Source: Alloprevotella sp. (GTDB taxonomy: Bacteria > Bacteroidota > Bacteroidia > Bacteroidales > Bacteroidaceae). Taken from it: a DNA stretch of 64,000 nt. Shown here in pieces: positions 46,329-55,290 of the stretch. The stretch lies in assembly GCA_017478625.1 (NCBI GenBank), contig JAFVDF010000005.1, positions 62,001 to 126,000 on the forward strand. The letters are read 5' to 3'. Below the pieces are notes generated by a model. That model did no database searches. It was not told the origin of the DNA and saw only the letters and a program-made list of their open reading frames with translations. Both the position numbers and the translations under genes were made by a program. Position 1 is the first letter of the stretch. Each line of letters begins with the position of its first letter.

Positions 46329-46640
46329 ATGCCCAAATATAGACATATCGTTTTGTTCAAACTTATTCCGACATTATCTGAAGCGGAAAAAGTGCAACAC
46401 TTCCAGACCTTTAAGGCTGCTATAGAAGACCTGCCTAAGGATATCCCTTTTATCCAAGAGATTGAAGTGGGCTTTAATACTAATGCCTCCGAGCAATGGG
46501 ACATTTGCTTAAATGCTTTATTTAACAATCTTGAAGAAATTCATCAATACAGTTTACATCCGCTCCACCTCCAAGCTGCCATCGGCCTAAAACCCTATGT
46601 GGTTGAACGAAGTTGTGTGGACTATGAAACGCTGGCCTAA
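46329..46640 (+). CDS. Dabb-family (stress-responsive A/B barrel) small protein
   Basis: A 103-residue dimeric ferredoxin-like barrel protein. The family start PKYRHIVLFKLIPTLSEAEK and the ending LHPLHLQAAIGLKPYVVERSCVDYE are characteristic. Bacterial homologues lack an agreed function; some act on polyketides or in stress. It sits 22 bases after the barrel gene and 7 bases before the transglycosylase gene. Confidence 0.85.
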   Translation: MPKYRHIVLFKLIPTLSEAEKVQHFQTFKAAIEDLPKDIPFIQEIEVGFNTNASEQWDICLNALFNNLEEIHQYSLHPLHLQAAIGLKPYVVERSCVDYETLA

Positions 46641-46647
46641 GTAGGCC

Positions 46648-47868
46648 GTGATAACCTTGCGTTCCCTCCTTTATATAATAATCACACTGAGTCTTTTCTC
46701 CTGCAAGAAAAGTCAGCCGGCTCTGCTTCAACTAGACAGGCCGACAGAGTCTGTTGAACAGAGTGGCATATCCTGGGATGATATCTTAACATCTGGAGAA
46801 TTCATTGTAGGAACAATCAGTGGTCCAGACACCTATTTTGATTACAATGGCGAACCCTCTGGAAGGCAATATAAATTGCTCTGTAACTTTGCCCAACAGA
46901 AAGGTTTGCGCCTACGAGTGGAAACTGCACACTCCGAATCTGAACTATGCGACCTCCTACAGTCCGACCGCATTGACTTAGTGATGTATAGCCTAAACCT
47001 AGACACTATTTCAAACCGAGAACTGCTTGAGGCGGGCTTAACTACCGATTCGTGCAGTTGGGCTGTTCGCCCATCCAATAATGACCTAAAAGGACAACTG
47101 GATATGTGGTTCCAAGCGTTGTCGCAAGAAACGATAGACAATGTTGCCAAATCTTCACGCGCCATCATCCATCCTACCATTGTACGCAAAGTACGCTCTC
47201 CCTACTTGTCACGGGAAAAAGGTATCATATCCATTTACGATAATTTGTTTAAAAAGGCGGCGCAGACCACGGGCTGGGATTGGCGACTCATAGCCTCACA
47301 GTGCTACCAAGAGAGCGGATTTGATCCTAATGCCGTATCTTCGGCAGGTGCACGGGGATTAATGCAAATTATGCCACAGACCGCAGCATCGTTAGGCTTA
47401 GCCAAAGTGGAAGATCCTAATGAGAATGTGGCCGCCGCGGCTCGCTACATTGTACAACTCAATCAGAAATTTTCAGATATCCGTGACACACAAGAGCGCA
47501 TCCGTTTTGTACTGGCCGCCTATAATGGAGGTCCCGGGCACATTAAAGATGCGCAGGCATTGGCACGAAAGTTTGGACGCAACCCCCAAATCTGGGCTAA
47601 TGTAGAACCCTTTATTATCGGCCTTCAAGGACCTCGCTACTATTTAGACCCCGTTGTCAAAAATGGTTATATGATTGGGAGCCAAACGGCCAACTATGTG
47701 GCTAGTATCATGTTACGCTGGCAACAATATGGAGGCCATGTGTCAGCCGGCAAAAGTGCTGAATCTTATACTCCTCCTACCTCATCGGCCAAGCCAAACA
47801 AGTACCGGAAAGAAACTCATATATTAAAGCCTTTGGAACAACCGGTGTCCGAGCGCGACAATAATTGA
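46648..47868 (+). CDS. mltF: Membrane-bound lytic transglycosylase, MltF-like lipoprotein
   Basis: A 406-residue lipoprotein; the GTG start at 46648 gives MITLRSLLYIIITLSLFSC with lipobox LFSC. An N-terminal substrate-binding-type domain (FIVGTISGPDTYFDYNGE, LRVETAHSESELCDLLQ, ~50-180) precedes a C-terminal SLT domain with catalytic E222 in CYQESGFDPNA, then GARGLMQIMPQTA and AAYNGGPGHI. It cleaves glycan strands of peptidoglycan with 1,6-anhydro ends. Its neighbour with LysM and a cell-wall binding fold makes a wall-remodelling role for the cluster likely. Confidence 0.9.
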   Translation: MITLRSLLYIIITLSLFSCKKSQPALLQLDRPTESVEQSGISWDDILTSGEFIVGTISGPDTYFDYNGEPSGRQYKLLCNFAQQKGLRLRVETAHSESELCDLLQSDRIDLVMYSLNLDTISNRELLEAGLTTDSCSWAVRPSNNDLKGQLDMWFQALSQETIDNVAKSSRAIIHPTIVRKVRSPYLSREKGIISIYDNLFKKAAQTTGWDWRLIASQCYQESGFDPNAVSSAGARGLMQIMPQTAASLGLAKVEDPNENVAAAARYIVQLNQKFSDIRDTQERIRFVLAAYNGGPGHIKDAQALARKFGRNPQIWANVEPFIIGLQGPRYYLDPVVKNGYMIGSQTANYVASIMLRWQQYGGHVSAGKSAESYTPPTSSAKPNKYRKETHILKPLEQPVSERDNN

Positions 47869-48041
47869 AGGGCTAGATCCGAATACCTTACGAGCCAGGT
47901 GGTAATTGTAGTTTTCGCAATTAATTATCTTAACAGAGGTTAAATTTTACAAATCTGTGAATATAATTGTGAAATTACCCCTCTGCATCTGGGTAAAAAA
48001 AGCAAACTTTGTGTTGTGCCTTAGGCCCATAATGTAACGAC

Positions 48042-49520
48042 ATGAAGAAATCTACTATTTGGTTAATTGCATTAGCGATGGGAATCTCGTTCCTGTCTCT
48101 CCTGTATATTCAGACTCGCTATTTTCAAGAAACCTTACATCTTCGCAAAGAACAATTTGACGAAAATGTAAAGCGGGCCTTGTGGTTAGTGGCACATCGT
48201 TTGGAGACTGATGAAGCCAAAGCCTATCTGCAACAAGATATAGCCCAGAACAATGAGGGTGCCCTGTCTCCGACCGACACATTAGGCTTTTGGCCCAGAA
48301 ATCTGATGTCCCTACCGGGAAATGCCTCCGCCCAACTCTCTTTACAGTATGCAGGAAAAGAGCGCTCCGACTTTCAGAAAAGACAAAGTGAGATTCTGCA
48401 AAAATATATACACAACAAGAAATTGTTTGAGGAGGTAATATATTCATCTTTATATATTGATGACAAAAAACCACTGGAGGACCGTCTGAAAAGTCTGGAC
48501 GGCTACCTCAGAGATGAACTTCAGCATAGTGGCATCAATATTGAAAACCTCCATTACCACTATCTAGTGAGCGATTTCGAGGGCGACACCGTATCCATAT
48601 GCCCCGACTACAATGAAAGAGGGATGCAAAATTCCTACGAGCAGGCTTTGTTTACAAATTACCCTATAGAACAGGCTGCCACGCTTTATATACACTTTCC
48701 GCAACTCCAGAAATATTTGCTCTCGAATGTACAATTTCTAATTCCGGCCATTCTGTTTACCCTCTTCCTGCTAATCGTCTTCATTTATACTATCTACATC
48801 ATTTTCCGGCAGAAGAAACTGAGTGAAATGAAGAATGATTTCATCAACAATATGACGCACGAATTCAAAACACCTATTTCTACCATCTCCTTGGCCGCTC
48901 AAATGCTTGGAGACAACTCTCTGATGAAATCGCCGGCTATGTTTCAGCGTGTGTCACATACGATTGGAGAAGAAACCAAACGCTTGCGCTTTCAGGTTGA
49001 GAAAGTTTTACAGATGTCTATGTTTGATGAAAAGGGCGGCACCTTTAAGATGGAAGAGCTTGATATCCACTCTATTATAACAGGTGTGGTAGATTCTTTC
49101 AAATTGAAAGTTTCGTCCATTGGAGGCTCGCTGGATATAGATTTACAGGCCGAACATTTTTTTGTATTCGGCGATGAGATACATCTGACAAATCTTATCT
49201 TCAATCTGCTTGAGAATGCCGTAAAATACCGCGAGGACAGTAGGCAACTTATGCTACGGATTGCTACGACCAACAAAGGTTCCGACATAATTATTACCAT
49301 ATCAGACAACGGAATTGGCATTAAGAGTGAAGACGCAAAAAGAATCTTCGAAAAATTCTATCGTTCGCACACGGGAAACCGACACGACGTAAAAGGATTC
49401 GGACTTGGGCTGGCCTATGTTAAAAAGGTGGTGGTTTCCCATCACGGCCACATATCCGTCGATAGCGAACTGGGAAAAGGCAGCAGCTTTATCATTTCGC
49501 TCCCTCTCATAAAAGAATAA
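48042..49520 (+). CDS. rprX: Sensor histidine kinase, RprX-like
   Basis: A 492-residue membrane kinase. Helices near 7-25 and 228-255 enclose a ~200-residue periplasmic sensor domain. The HisKA motif NMTHEFKTPISTISLAAQ carries the phospho-accepting H273. The HATPase domain has LIFNLLENAVKYRED, ISDNGIGI, FGLGLAYVKKVV and GSSFIISLP. The N terminus MKKSTIWLIALAMGISFLSL and the pairing with the OmpR regulator are like RprX of Bacteroides. The signal is unknown. It lies 173 bases after mltF, and the regulator follows after 41 bases. Confidence 0.88.
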   Translation: MKKSTIWLIALAMGISFLSLLYIQTRYFQETLHLRKEQFDENVKRALWLVAHRLETDEAKAYLQQDIAQNNEGALSPTDTLGFWPRNLMSLPGNASAQLSLQYAGKERSDFQKRQSEILQKYIHNKKLFEEVIYSSLYIDDKKPLEDRLKSLDGYLRDELQHSGINIENLHYHYLVSDFEGDTVSICPDYNERGMQNSYEQALFTNYPIEQAATLYIHFPQLQKYLLSNVQFLIPAILFTLFLLIVFIYTIYIIFRQKKLSEMKNDFINNMTHEFKTPISTISLAAQMLGDNSLMKSPAMFQRVSHTIGEETKRLRFQVEKVLQMSMFDEKGGTFKMEELDIHSIITGVVDSFKLKVSSIGGSLDIDLQAEHFFVFGDEIHLTNLIFNLLENAVKYREDSRQLMLRIATTNKGSDIIITISDNGIGIKSEDAKRIFEKFYRSHTGNRHDVKGFGLGLAYVKKVVVSHHGHISVDSELGKGSSFIISLPLIKE

Positions 49521-49561
49521 TACTATTGAACAATAATATAAACGACTAAAACTATACGATT

Positions 49562-50293
49562 ATGTTACACAATTCTTCCGCCCCACAACAAAAGATTCTT
49601 CTCTGTGAAGACGATGAGAATCTGGGTATGTTACTTCGTGAATATATGCAAGCCAAAGGATATGACACCGAATTGTATCCCGACGGCGAACAAGGCTACC
49701 GGGCTTTCAACGAAAACCATTATGACCTCTGCATTTTAGATGTCATGATGCCCAAGAAAGACGGATTTACACTCGCGAAGGAGATTCGCGCCAAAAACGA
49801 GGAGGTTCCTATCATTTTCCTAACTGCAAAAACACTCAAAGAGGATATATTGGAGGGCTTCAAAATAGGTGCAGACGATTATCTTACCAAGCCTTTTTCT
49901 ATGGAAGAACTGATGATGCGCATAGAAGCCGTATTCCGCAGAGTTAAAGGACGTCATCGCAACGAGCAAACCACGTACCATCTGGGCTCTTTCCTATTTG
50001 ATACGCAAAAGCAGATACTGGAACGCGACGGAAAACAAATCCGTCTGACTACCAAAGAGAACGAATTGCTCGCCCTCCTATGCGTGCACATGAACGATAT
50101 ACTTTATCGTAGCCTTGCACTAAAAACAATCTGGGTGGACGATAATTTCTTCAACGCACGCTCTATGGATGTTTACATCACCAAACTTCGCAAACGCTTA
50201 CAGGACGATCCTGGAGTGGAAATCATAAACATTCACGGCAAAGGCTATAAGCTTGTGACGCCAGAGAGCCCCAGAGAGGAAGTCTCAGAATAA
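49562..50293 (+). CDS. rprY: Response regulator, OmpR/PhoB family, RprY-like
   Basis: A 243-residue two-domain regulator. The receiver has the acidic pair CEDDEN, phospho-acceptor D60 in LDVMMPKKDG, T in FLTAK and K in YLTKPFSMEEL. The C-terminal winged helix has NELLALLCVHMNDIL, RSMDVYITKLRKRL and INIHGKGYKLV. It is the partner of the kinase just upstream. Its 3' end overlaps the convergent hemW by 9 bases. Confidence 0.92.
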   Translation: MLHNSSAPQQKILLCEDDENLGMLLREYMQAKGYDTELYPDGEQGYRAFNENHYDLCILDVMMPKKDGFTLAKEIRAKNEEVPIIFLTAKTLKEDILEGFKIGADDYLTKPFSMEELMMRIEAVFRRVKGRHRNEQTTYHLGSFLFDTQKQILERDGKQIRLTTKENELLALLCVHMNDILYRSLALKTIWVDDNFFNARSMDVYITKLRKRLQDDPGVEIINIHGKGYKLVTPESPREEVSE

Positions 50294-51382
50294 ATCTGCA
50301 ATAATATCGTCGCTACGGAAAATCCCTTTTCTGGTAAGCCGTAGGACGCCATCCTCTTCAATTAAATTCCCTGCCATAAGGTGGGGAATTTTTTGCTTAT
50401 CCAACTGTGCTATAAATGGCTCTGGAACATCTGCCAGACAAAGCCCTTTACGCGTACGAAGTCGTGTCATCAGCAGTTCCTCATAGCGCATCTGTTCTGA
50501 AAGCTGTTCTCCCTCAAAGGGTGGCTGTCCCGGAGAATCTATATAGGCACGGATGTCTGCCACATTCCATCGTCGGTTCACCCCATCATAAGAATGGGCG
50601 GCCGCACCAACCCCTATGTAATGAGTGCCGTCCCAGTAACCGCTATTATGTCGCGCTTGATAGCCTGGTCGGGCAAAGTTAGATATCTCATAATGCTCAT
50701 AGCCTGCCTGAGCCAGCTGGTCCATCAGCAATTCGTACATTCTCCATTCTGTATCATCCGATGTCTCCGTCAAGGCTTTACCTTCACGCAAGTGCCAAAG
50801 ACGCGTGCCCTCCTCATAAGTCAGTGCATAAGCAGAAATATGCTCCACACCTAATTCTATAGCCTCCAGCACATCCCCCCGGAAGTCTTCTACGGTTTGC
50901 AGGGGCAGCCCGTAGATTAAATCTATACTTACGTTATTTACGCGCTCTTTTGCGGTCCTCACAGCCCGTTCTGCGCTCATCGCATTATGTCGTCGGCCCA
51001 CAAACTGGAGCACTTCGTCATTAAAACTCTGCACGCCCATACTTACTCGGTTGAATCCTGCCGAAAGTATTGAACTGACCCACGCTTCATCTATATCATC
51101 AGGGTTTGCCTCTATGGTTATTTCTGCATCATCTGCAAGTACGGAAGCCCGCCGTACGGTTGCCATCAAATCGTACAGGTCTGTGTCGCGCATCAGCGAG
51201 GGAGTTCCCCCTCCCAAATAGACATTCTGCACTGCCCCACTTACTCGTTGGAGAATTTCTTCCTGCAAGGTCTTCACATATCGTTGGGCCCAATCTGCAG
51301 AAAGCACCGTACTGTAAAAATCACAATAGGCGCACCTACTCCGACAGAACGGAAAGTGTATGTAAAGATTCTTTGAAGCCAT
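50285..51382 (-). CDS. hemW: Heme chaperone HemW (radical SAM)
   Basis: The ATG at 51382 gives 365 residues; an upstream TTG at 51415 lies beyond the -7 element at 51410 and is not favoured. The radical-SAM cluster motif is CRSRCAYC (CX3CX2C) followed by DF, which with the lack of a fourth cysteine and of the HemN extension marks HemW rather than coproporphyrinogen dehydrogenase. YLGGGTPSL, EANPDD, GVQSF and SIDLIYGLP follow in order. HemW inserts heme into respiratory proteins. It converges on rprY, overlapping it by 9 bases. Confidence 0.9.
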   Translation of the reverse strand: MASKNLYIHFPFCRSRCAYCDFYSTVLSADWAQRYVKTLQEEILQRVSGAVQNVYLGGGTPSLMRDTDLYDLMATVRRASVLADDAEITIEANPDDIDEAWVSSILSAGFNRVSMGVQSFNDEVLQFVGRRHNAMSAERAVRTAKERVNNVSIDLIYGLPLQTVEDFRGDVLEAIELGVEHISAYALTYEEGTRLWHLREGKALTETSDDTEWRMYELLMDQLAQAGYEHYEISNFARPGYQARHNSGYWDGTHYIGVGAAAHSYDGVNRRWNVADIRAYIDSPGQPPFEGEQLSEQMRYEELLMTRLRTRKGLCLADVPEPFIAQLDKQKIPHLMAGNLIEEDGVLRLTRKGIFRSDDIIADLF

Positions 51383-51402
51383 ACAAAGGTCTGTGCCGAT
51401 TA

Positions 51403-51410
51403 CAAAAGTA
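51403..51410 (-). promoter_or_regulatory. Bacteroidota -7 element of hemW
   Basis: Minus-strand TACTTTTG matches TAnnTTTG exactly, 20 bases upstream of the ATG at 51382. It supports the shorter hemW start. Confidence 0.55.
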
Positions 51411-51485
51411 AGCAATTTCCATACAACAGCCTACAATCCGACTGCCTCATATTTTGTCCGGTTCACCACCCTATGCCCTGCTCTA

Positions 51486-51542
51486 TTTCACAGTGTGAAC
51501 TCCGCATTTCACAGTGTGAAACGCATATTTCACACTGTGAAA
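51486..51542. promoter_or_regulatory. Three phased palindromes, likely operator array
   Basis: Copies at 51486-51499 (TTTCACAGTGTGAA), 51507-51521 (TTTCACAGTGTGAAA) and 51528-51542 (TTTCACACTGTGAAA). Start-to-start distance is 21 bases both times, two helical turns, so all face the same side of the DNA. Arms TTTCACA / TGTGAAA are perfect in copies 2 and 3; only the centre base breaks symmetry. They lie between the divergent hemW and dnaX promoters. Confidence 0.8.
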
Positions 51543-51619
51543 TGAAAAACAATCCTATGAAACCGGCTGAACAGACAGGGCATTATTACCGACGAATTAT
51601 AGTTTCTGCAGGCCTCATA

Positions 51620-51651
51620 TTTGGTCACACAAAAAAGTGTGTGTAACTTAG
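51620..51651 (+). promoter_or_regulatory. Candidate promoter of dnaX with internal inverted repeat
   Basis: TTTG at 51620-51623, a 20-base spacer, and TAACTTAG at 51644-51651 (one base from TAnnTTTG), 20 bases before the ATG. The spacer carries CACAC-AAAAAA-GTGTG (51626-51641), whose arms echo the CACA/TGTG core of the palindromes upstream. Confidence 0.45.
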
Positions 51652-51670
51652 CCTTTCAAAAGATTTTTCC

Positions 51671-53395
51671 ATGGAGAACTATATCGTATCAGCCCGAAAG
51701 TACCGCCCGCAGACATTTGAAAGCGTCGTTGGCCAGCAGATTCTTACCCAAACTCTCAAGAATGCTATTGCCAGCGGAAAATTAGCCCACGCTTACCTCT
51801 TCTGCGGTCCCCGTGGTGTCGGAAAGACTACTTGCGCCCGTATTTTTGCCAAGACCATCAACTGTTTCAATCCTACGGAAGACGGAGAGGCCTGTAATGA
51901 GTGTGAAAGTTGCAAGGCTTTCAACGAAAATCGCTCGATGAATATTTTTGAACTTGATGCCGCATCCAACAATTCCATAAATGACATTCGCTCCATCGTA
52001 GAGCGAGTAAACATTCCGCCCCAGATAGGACGCTATAAGGTATTCATCATAGACGAGGTGCATATGTTGTCGCAAGCCGCCTTTAATGCATTTCTCAAAA
52101 CCTTGGAGGAACCGCCTGCCCACGTTATCTTTATCATGGCTACCACGGAGAAGCACAAAGTTATTCCCACGATATTGTCCCGTTGCCAGATATACGATTT
52201 CCAGCGCATGGACCTCTCCGACATCGTAAACCATCTACGCTATGTGGCAAAAGAGGAAGGCATTCAGGCAGAGAACGAAGCCCTCAGTCTGATAGCCCAA
52301 AAGGCAGACGGCGGTATGCGTGACGCCCTGTCCATATTCGACCAGGTCTGCAACTACTCCCAAGGACATGTTACCTACCAGAAAGTTATTGAGGACCTTA
52401 ATATTCTGGATTACGATTATTATTTCCGGGCCACAGAAGATTTTCTGGCAGGAAAATACAAGGAATCTCTGCTCTTGCTCAACGAAGTAATAGACAGAGG
52501 TTTTAATCCTCAACAATATATCGGCGGACTTGCCAGCCATTTTCGCGATTTGCTCGTGGCACGCGACAGTGTTACGCTGCCACTGCTCGAAGTGGGCGAA
52601 GAAATACAGCAACGCTACCACGAACAGGCCAAGCGTTGCAACCCACGCTTCCTATATAAAGCAATAAAGATTTGTTCGGAGTGCGATGCTGAATATCGGA
52701 CCAGCCGAAACAAACGACTGACCGTTGAATTGGCCCTCATCCAACTTTCGCAGATAGAACAACCCGACTTGGACAACCCGTCGGGGCTTGGCCCTACTAC
52801 GCGATTAAAACCCCTAACCCCATCTGAGCAGCCCACTACCCAACCCCATGCACAAACCGAACAACGGCCTGCTCCCACTCAGTCTTTTTTACAACCTGCG
52901 CCACAGCATCCGCATACAACCAATACTGTGGCCCGTACCGTTTCCATAAAACGGTCAAAGAACACTACTACATCAAGCACCCCAGCGGAGCCTCCTACCA
53001 AAGCTCAACCAGCTCCGTCGGAAGAACTGAACAATTCATTCAGCGAGGAAGACGTCCGAGACCAATGGATTGGATATAGTCTCCGACTGCCACAAGAAGA
53101 AAGTGCGATGCAGAGCCGTATGGCCTTGATGCAACCCAAACTGGTGGGTCAGCACAATGTGGAAGTTTGCATAGGAAACGAATTGGTGCTAAAAGACATA
53201 AGTCGTTTGAAACCGTCCATAGAGCAATATCTCCGGACGGGATTGAAAAACAGTCATATTACCTTATCTTTCCAACTCGTAAAATATGACGAAAACAACA
53301 AGCCCCGTAGCAGACAAGAGTTATACAAGTCTGTGTTAGAGGAAAACCCTGACATAAAGAACCTGTGCAAAGAACTCTCCCTGACACTCTATTAA
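51671..53395 (+). CDS. dnaX: DNA polymerase III subunits gamma/tau
   Basis: The 574-residue clamp-loader ATPase. The AAA+ module has Walker A GPRGVGKTTCARI, the zinc site CFNPTEDGEACNECESC (four cysteines), FIIDEVHMLSQAAFNAFLK and a sensor-1 region TTEKHKVIPTILSRCQ. Domain III follows to about residue 370, then a Pro/Thr-rich linker (380-450) and a C-terminal tau domain. No programmed-frameshift heptamer such as AAAAAAG with a downstream hairpin was noticed, so whether gamma is made is open. Confidence 0.95.
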   Translation: MENYIVSARKYRPQTFESVVGQQILTQTLKNAIASGKLAHAYLFCGPRGVGKTTCARIFAKTINCFNPTEDGEACNECESCKAFNENRSMNIFELDAASNNSINDIRSIVERVNIPPQIGRYKVFIIDEVHMLSQAAFNAFLKTLEEPPAHVIFIMATTEKHKVIPTILSRCQIYDFQRMDLSDIVNHLRYVAKEEGIQAENEALSLIAQKADGGMRDALSIFDQVCNYSQGHVTYQKVIEDLNILDYDYYFRATEDFLAGKYKESLLLLNEVIDRGFNPQQYIGGLASHFRDLLVARDSVTLPLLEVGEEIQQRYHEQAKRCNPRFLYKAIKICSECDAEYRTSRNKRLTVELALIQLSQIEQPDLDNPSGLGPTTRLKPLTPSEQPTTQPHAQTEQRPAPTQSFLQPAPQHPHTTNTVARTVSIKRSKNTTTSSTPAEPPTKAQPAPSEELNNSFSEEDVRDQWIGYSLRLPQEESAMQSRMALMQPKLVGQHNVEVCIGNELVLKDISRLKPSIEQYLRTGLKNSHITLSFQLVKYDENNKPRSRQELYKSVLEENPDIKNLCKELSLTLY

Positions 53396-53431
53396 GTAAT
53401 TCTATTTTAACCTTATATAAAACATCAATTT

Positions 53432-54037
53432 ATGGATTCCAAGAACCATCAATACATTAGCGTAGCCTACAAACTCTACACATTTTCTGCCGACGAGACT
53501 CCGGAACTTGTAGAAGAGGCCACTGCGGAACAACCCTTCCAGTTTATTTCCAATTTAGGCGTGGCCCTGGATTCGTTTGAAGCGAAAGTCAGTCTGTTGG
53601 ATAGTGGAACAGACTTCGACTTCGAACTTTCTCCTGAAGAGGCTTATGGTAACTATGAGGAACAACATGTCGTACAACTGAACAAGAGTGATTTTGAAAT
53701 TGACGGCCACGAAAATCATATAGACCTCAAGGTGGGCAATATCATCCCATTAGTCAATAACGACGGACTACGCTTCAACGGCGAAATTATAGAAATTGGT
53801 GAACAGAAAGTTACTATAGACTTAAATCACCCCCTAGCAGGCTACTCTCTCCACTTTATTGGAAAAGTTATTGAAAACCGCCCAGCCACAGAGAATGAGA
53901 TTGAAGCCATGCAACACATTATGAGCGGAGAAGACTGTTGCTGTGGTTGTCATGACGACGAGGGTCATTGTCACCATCACGAGGGAGATTGCTGTCACCA
54001 TGATAAGGAAGACCATCACCACTGCCATCACGATTAA
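53432..54037 (+). CDS. slyD: FKBP-type peptidyl-prolyl isomerase, SlyD-like, with metal-binding tail
   Basis: A 201-residue cytoplasmic chaperone/isomerase. The FKBP domain with inserted flap fits SlyD: YKLYTFSADETPELVEEAT, LDSFEAKVSLLDSGTDFDFE, SPEEAYGNYEEQHVVQL and VTIDLNHPLAGYSLHF. The last ~35 residues hold 8 cysteines and 12 histidines (CCCGCHDDEGHCHHH, then CCHHDKEDHHHCHHD), a nickel/zinc-binding tail like that of enterobacterial SlyD but independent in sequence. It may store or deliver metal; no nickel enzyme is encoded nearby. aroC follows after 28 bases. Confidence 0.9.
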   Translation: MDSKNHQYISVAYKLYTFSADETPELVEEATAEQPFQFISNLGVALDSFEAKVSLLDSGTDFDFELSPEEAYGNYEEQHVVQLNKSDFEIDGHENHIDLKVGNIIPLVNNDGLRFNGEIIEIGEQKVTIDLNHPLAGYSLHFIGKVIENRPATENEIEAMQHIMSGEDCCCGCHDDEGHCHHHEGDCCHHDKEDHHHCHHD

Positions 54038-54065
54038 AACACCCATATTATAAGCAACAAGCATC

Positions 54066-55142
54066 TTGGGCAACACTTTTGGTCACATACTCCAACTGAC
54101 CACCTTCGGCGAGAGCCACGGCTATGCGATAGGTGGAGTGATTGACGGCTACCCTGCAGGCATAACCATAGACATGGACTTTGTGCGAAAAGAACTATCG
54201 CGCAGAGCCACAAACCAGTCCACCTTTTCGTCTGCCCGCAAGGAAGTTGAAAATGTAACGTTTCTATCCGGCATTTTTAAGGGAAAATCACTGGGCACTC
54301 CTATCGCTTTCGTCGTGCAAAATGAAGACGCCCGGCCGTCAGACTATGAGACGCTAAGGGATGTATATCGTCCGTCGCACGCCGACTATACCTATATGGC
54401 TAAATATGGCTTGCGCGACCATAGAGGTGGAGGACGTGCTTCGGCCCGAGAGACCATTGCCCGAGTTGTCGCTGGAGCGTTGGCGAAAACAGTCCTACTA
54501 TCGCAGGGTATTCACATCCAGGCCTTTACTTCTCAGATAGGACCTATAGCACTCTCTAAGCCATATACAGATTACGACCTTTCAACAGCCGAAAGTAACG
54601 ACGTACGCTGTCCTGATAGGGAGTTAGCCACCAAGATGCAGGACTTTCTGACGCAGACCAGGCTGGCCTCTGACAGTGCAGGAGGAGTTGTAACTTGCGT
54701 AATAAAAGGATGTCCGGCTGGAATAGGCGAACCGGTATTCGGTAAGTTGGAATCCGTGCTAGCCTCGGCTATGTTGTCCATTCCTGCCGCAAAAGGTTTT
54801 GAACTGGGCGGAGGTTTCAGCCTTACGAATAAGTATGGGAGTGAAGCTAACGATGCCTTTTTTGAGAAGAACGGACAAATATGCACGCGCTCCAATAACA
54901 GCGGGGGAATACAAGGCGGCATATCCAATGGCGAAGATATTTATTTTAACGTAGCCTTTAAGCCCATTCCGACAATTGCTACCCCACAGGAGACCGTCAA
55001 TATGCAAGGGGACAATGTCATTATTGAGACGAAAGGGAGGCATGATGTGTGTGCGGTTCCACGAGCGGTTGTCATCGTAGAGGCTATGGCTGCACTCTCC
55101 ATTCTAGATGCCTTGCTCTTGCAACGAACTAATAGAATCTGA
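54066..55142 (+). CDS. aroC: Chorismate synthase
   Basis: A 358-residue FMN-dependent enzyme, last step of the shikimate pathway. Signature regions are [18 protein letters not shown], the arginine-rich [23 protein letters not shown] split ([31 protein letters not shown]) and the C-terminal [18 protein letters not shown]. The start is a TTG at 54066: no ATG precedes the conserved GNTFG, so the TTG is needed to yield MGNTFG. An intrinsic terminator follows. Confidence 0.95.
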   Translation: MGNTFGHILQLTTFGESHGYAIGGVIDGYPAGITIDMDFVRKELSRRATNQSTFSSARKEVENVTFLSGIFKGKSLGTPIAFVVQNEDARPSDYETLRDVYRPSHADYTYMAKYGLRDHRGGGRASARETIARVVAGALAKTVLLSQGIHIQAFTSQIGPIALSKPYTDYDLSTAESNDVRCPDRELATKMQDFLTQTRLASDSAGGVVTCVIKGCPAGIGEPVFGKLESVLASAMLSIPAAKGFELGGGFSLTNKYGSEANDAFFEKNGQICTRSNNSGGIQGGISNGEDIYFNVAFKPIPTIATPQETVNMQGDNVIIETKGRHDVCAVPRAVVIVEAMAALSILDALLLQRTNRI

Positions 55143-55162
55143 CTGCATAAATGAAAAGGATT

Positions 55163-55196
55163 AGCGGAAGATGTGCTTTGCAATCTTCCGCTTTTT
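55163..55196 (+). terminator. Intrinsic terminator after aroC
   Basis: A perfect 10-bp stem (55163-55172 with 55183-55192), 10-base loop, followed by TTTT. Confidence 0.85.
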
Positions 55197-55253
55197 GTCA
55201 GAAGATTCCATTATGCAATGCGTCTGTAAGCGCATTTTATGGGTAAGTTTGCC

Positions 55254-55261
55254 TATCTTTG
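55254..55261 (+). promoter_or_regulatory. Bacteroidota -7 element of trmN6
   Basis: TATCTTTG matches TAnnTTTG exactly, 29 bases before the ATG at 55291, and rules out the longer upstream reading as the real start. Confidence 0.6.
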
Positions 55262-55290
55262 TAATCCATAATCTGCCTTGCTTGACATAT

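Noticed and set aside
51486..51542. CRP-type sites
   Set aside because: CRP needs TGTGA-N6-TCACA; here the half-sites face the other way with a one-base centre, or are 10 bases apart between copies.
55171..55290. Longer N terminus for trmN6
   Set aside because: It would start inside the aroC terminator and before the promoter; the family N terminus begins at the ATG 55291.
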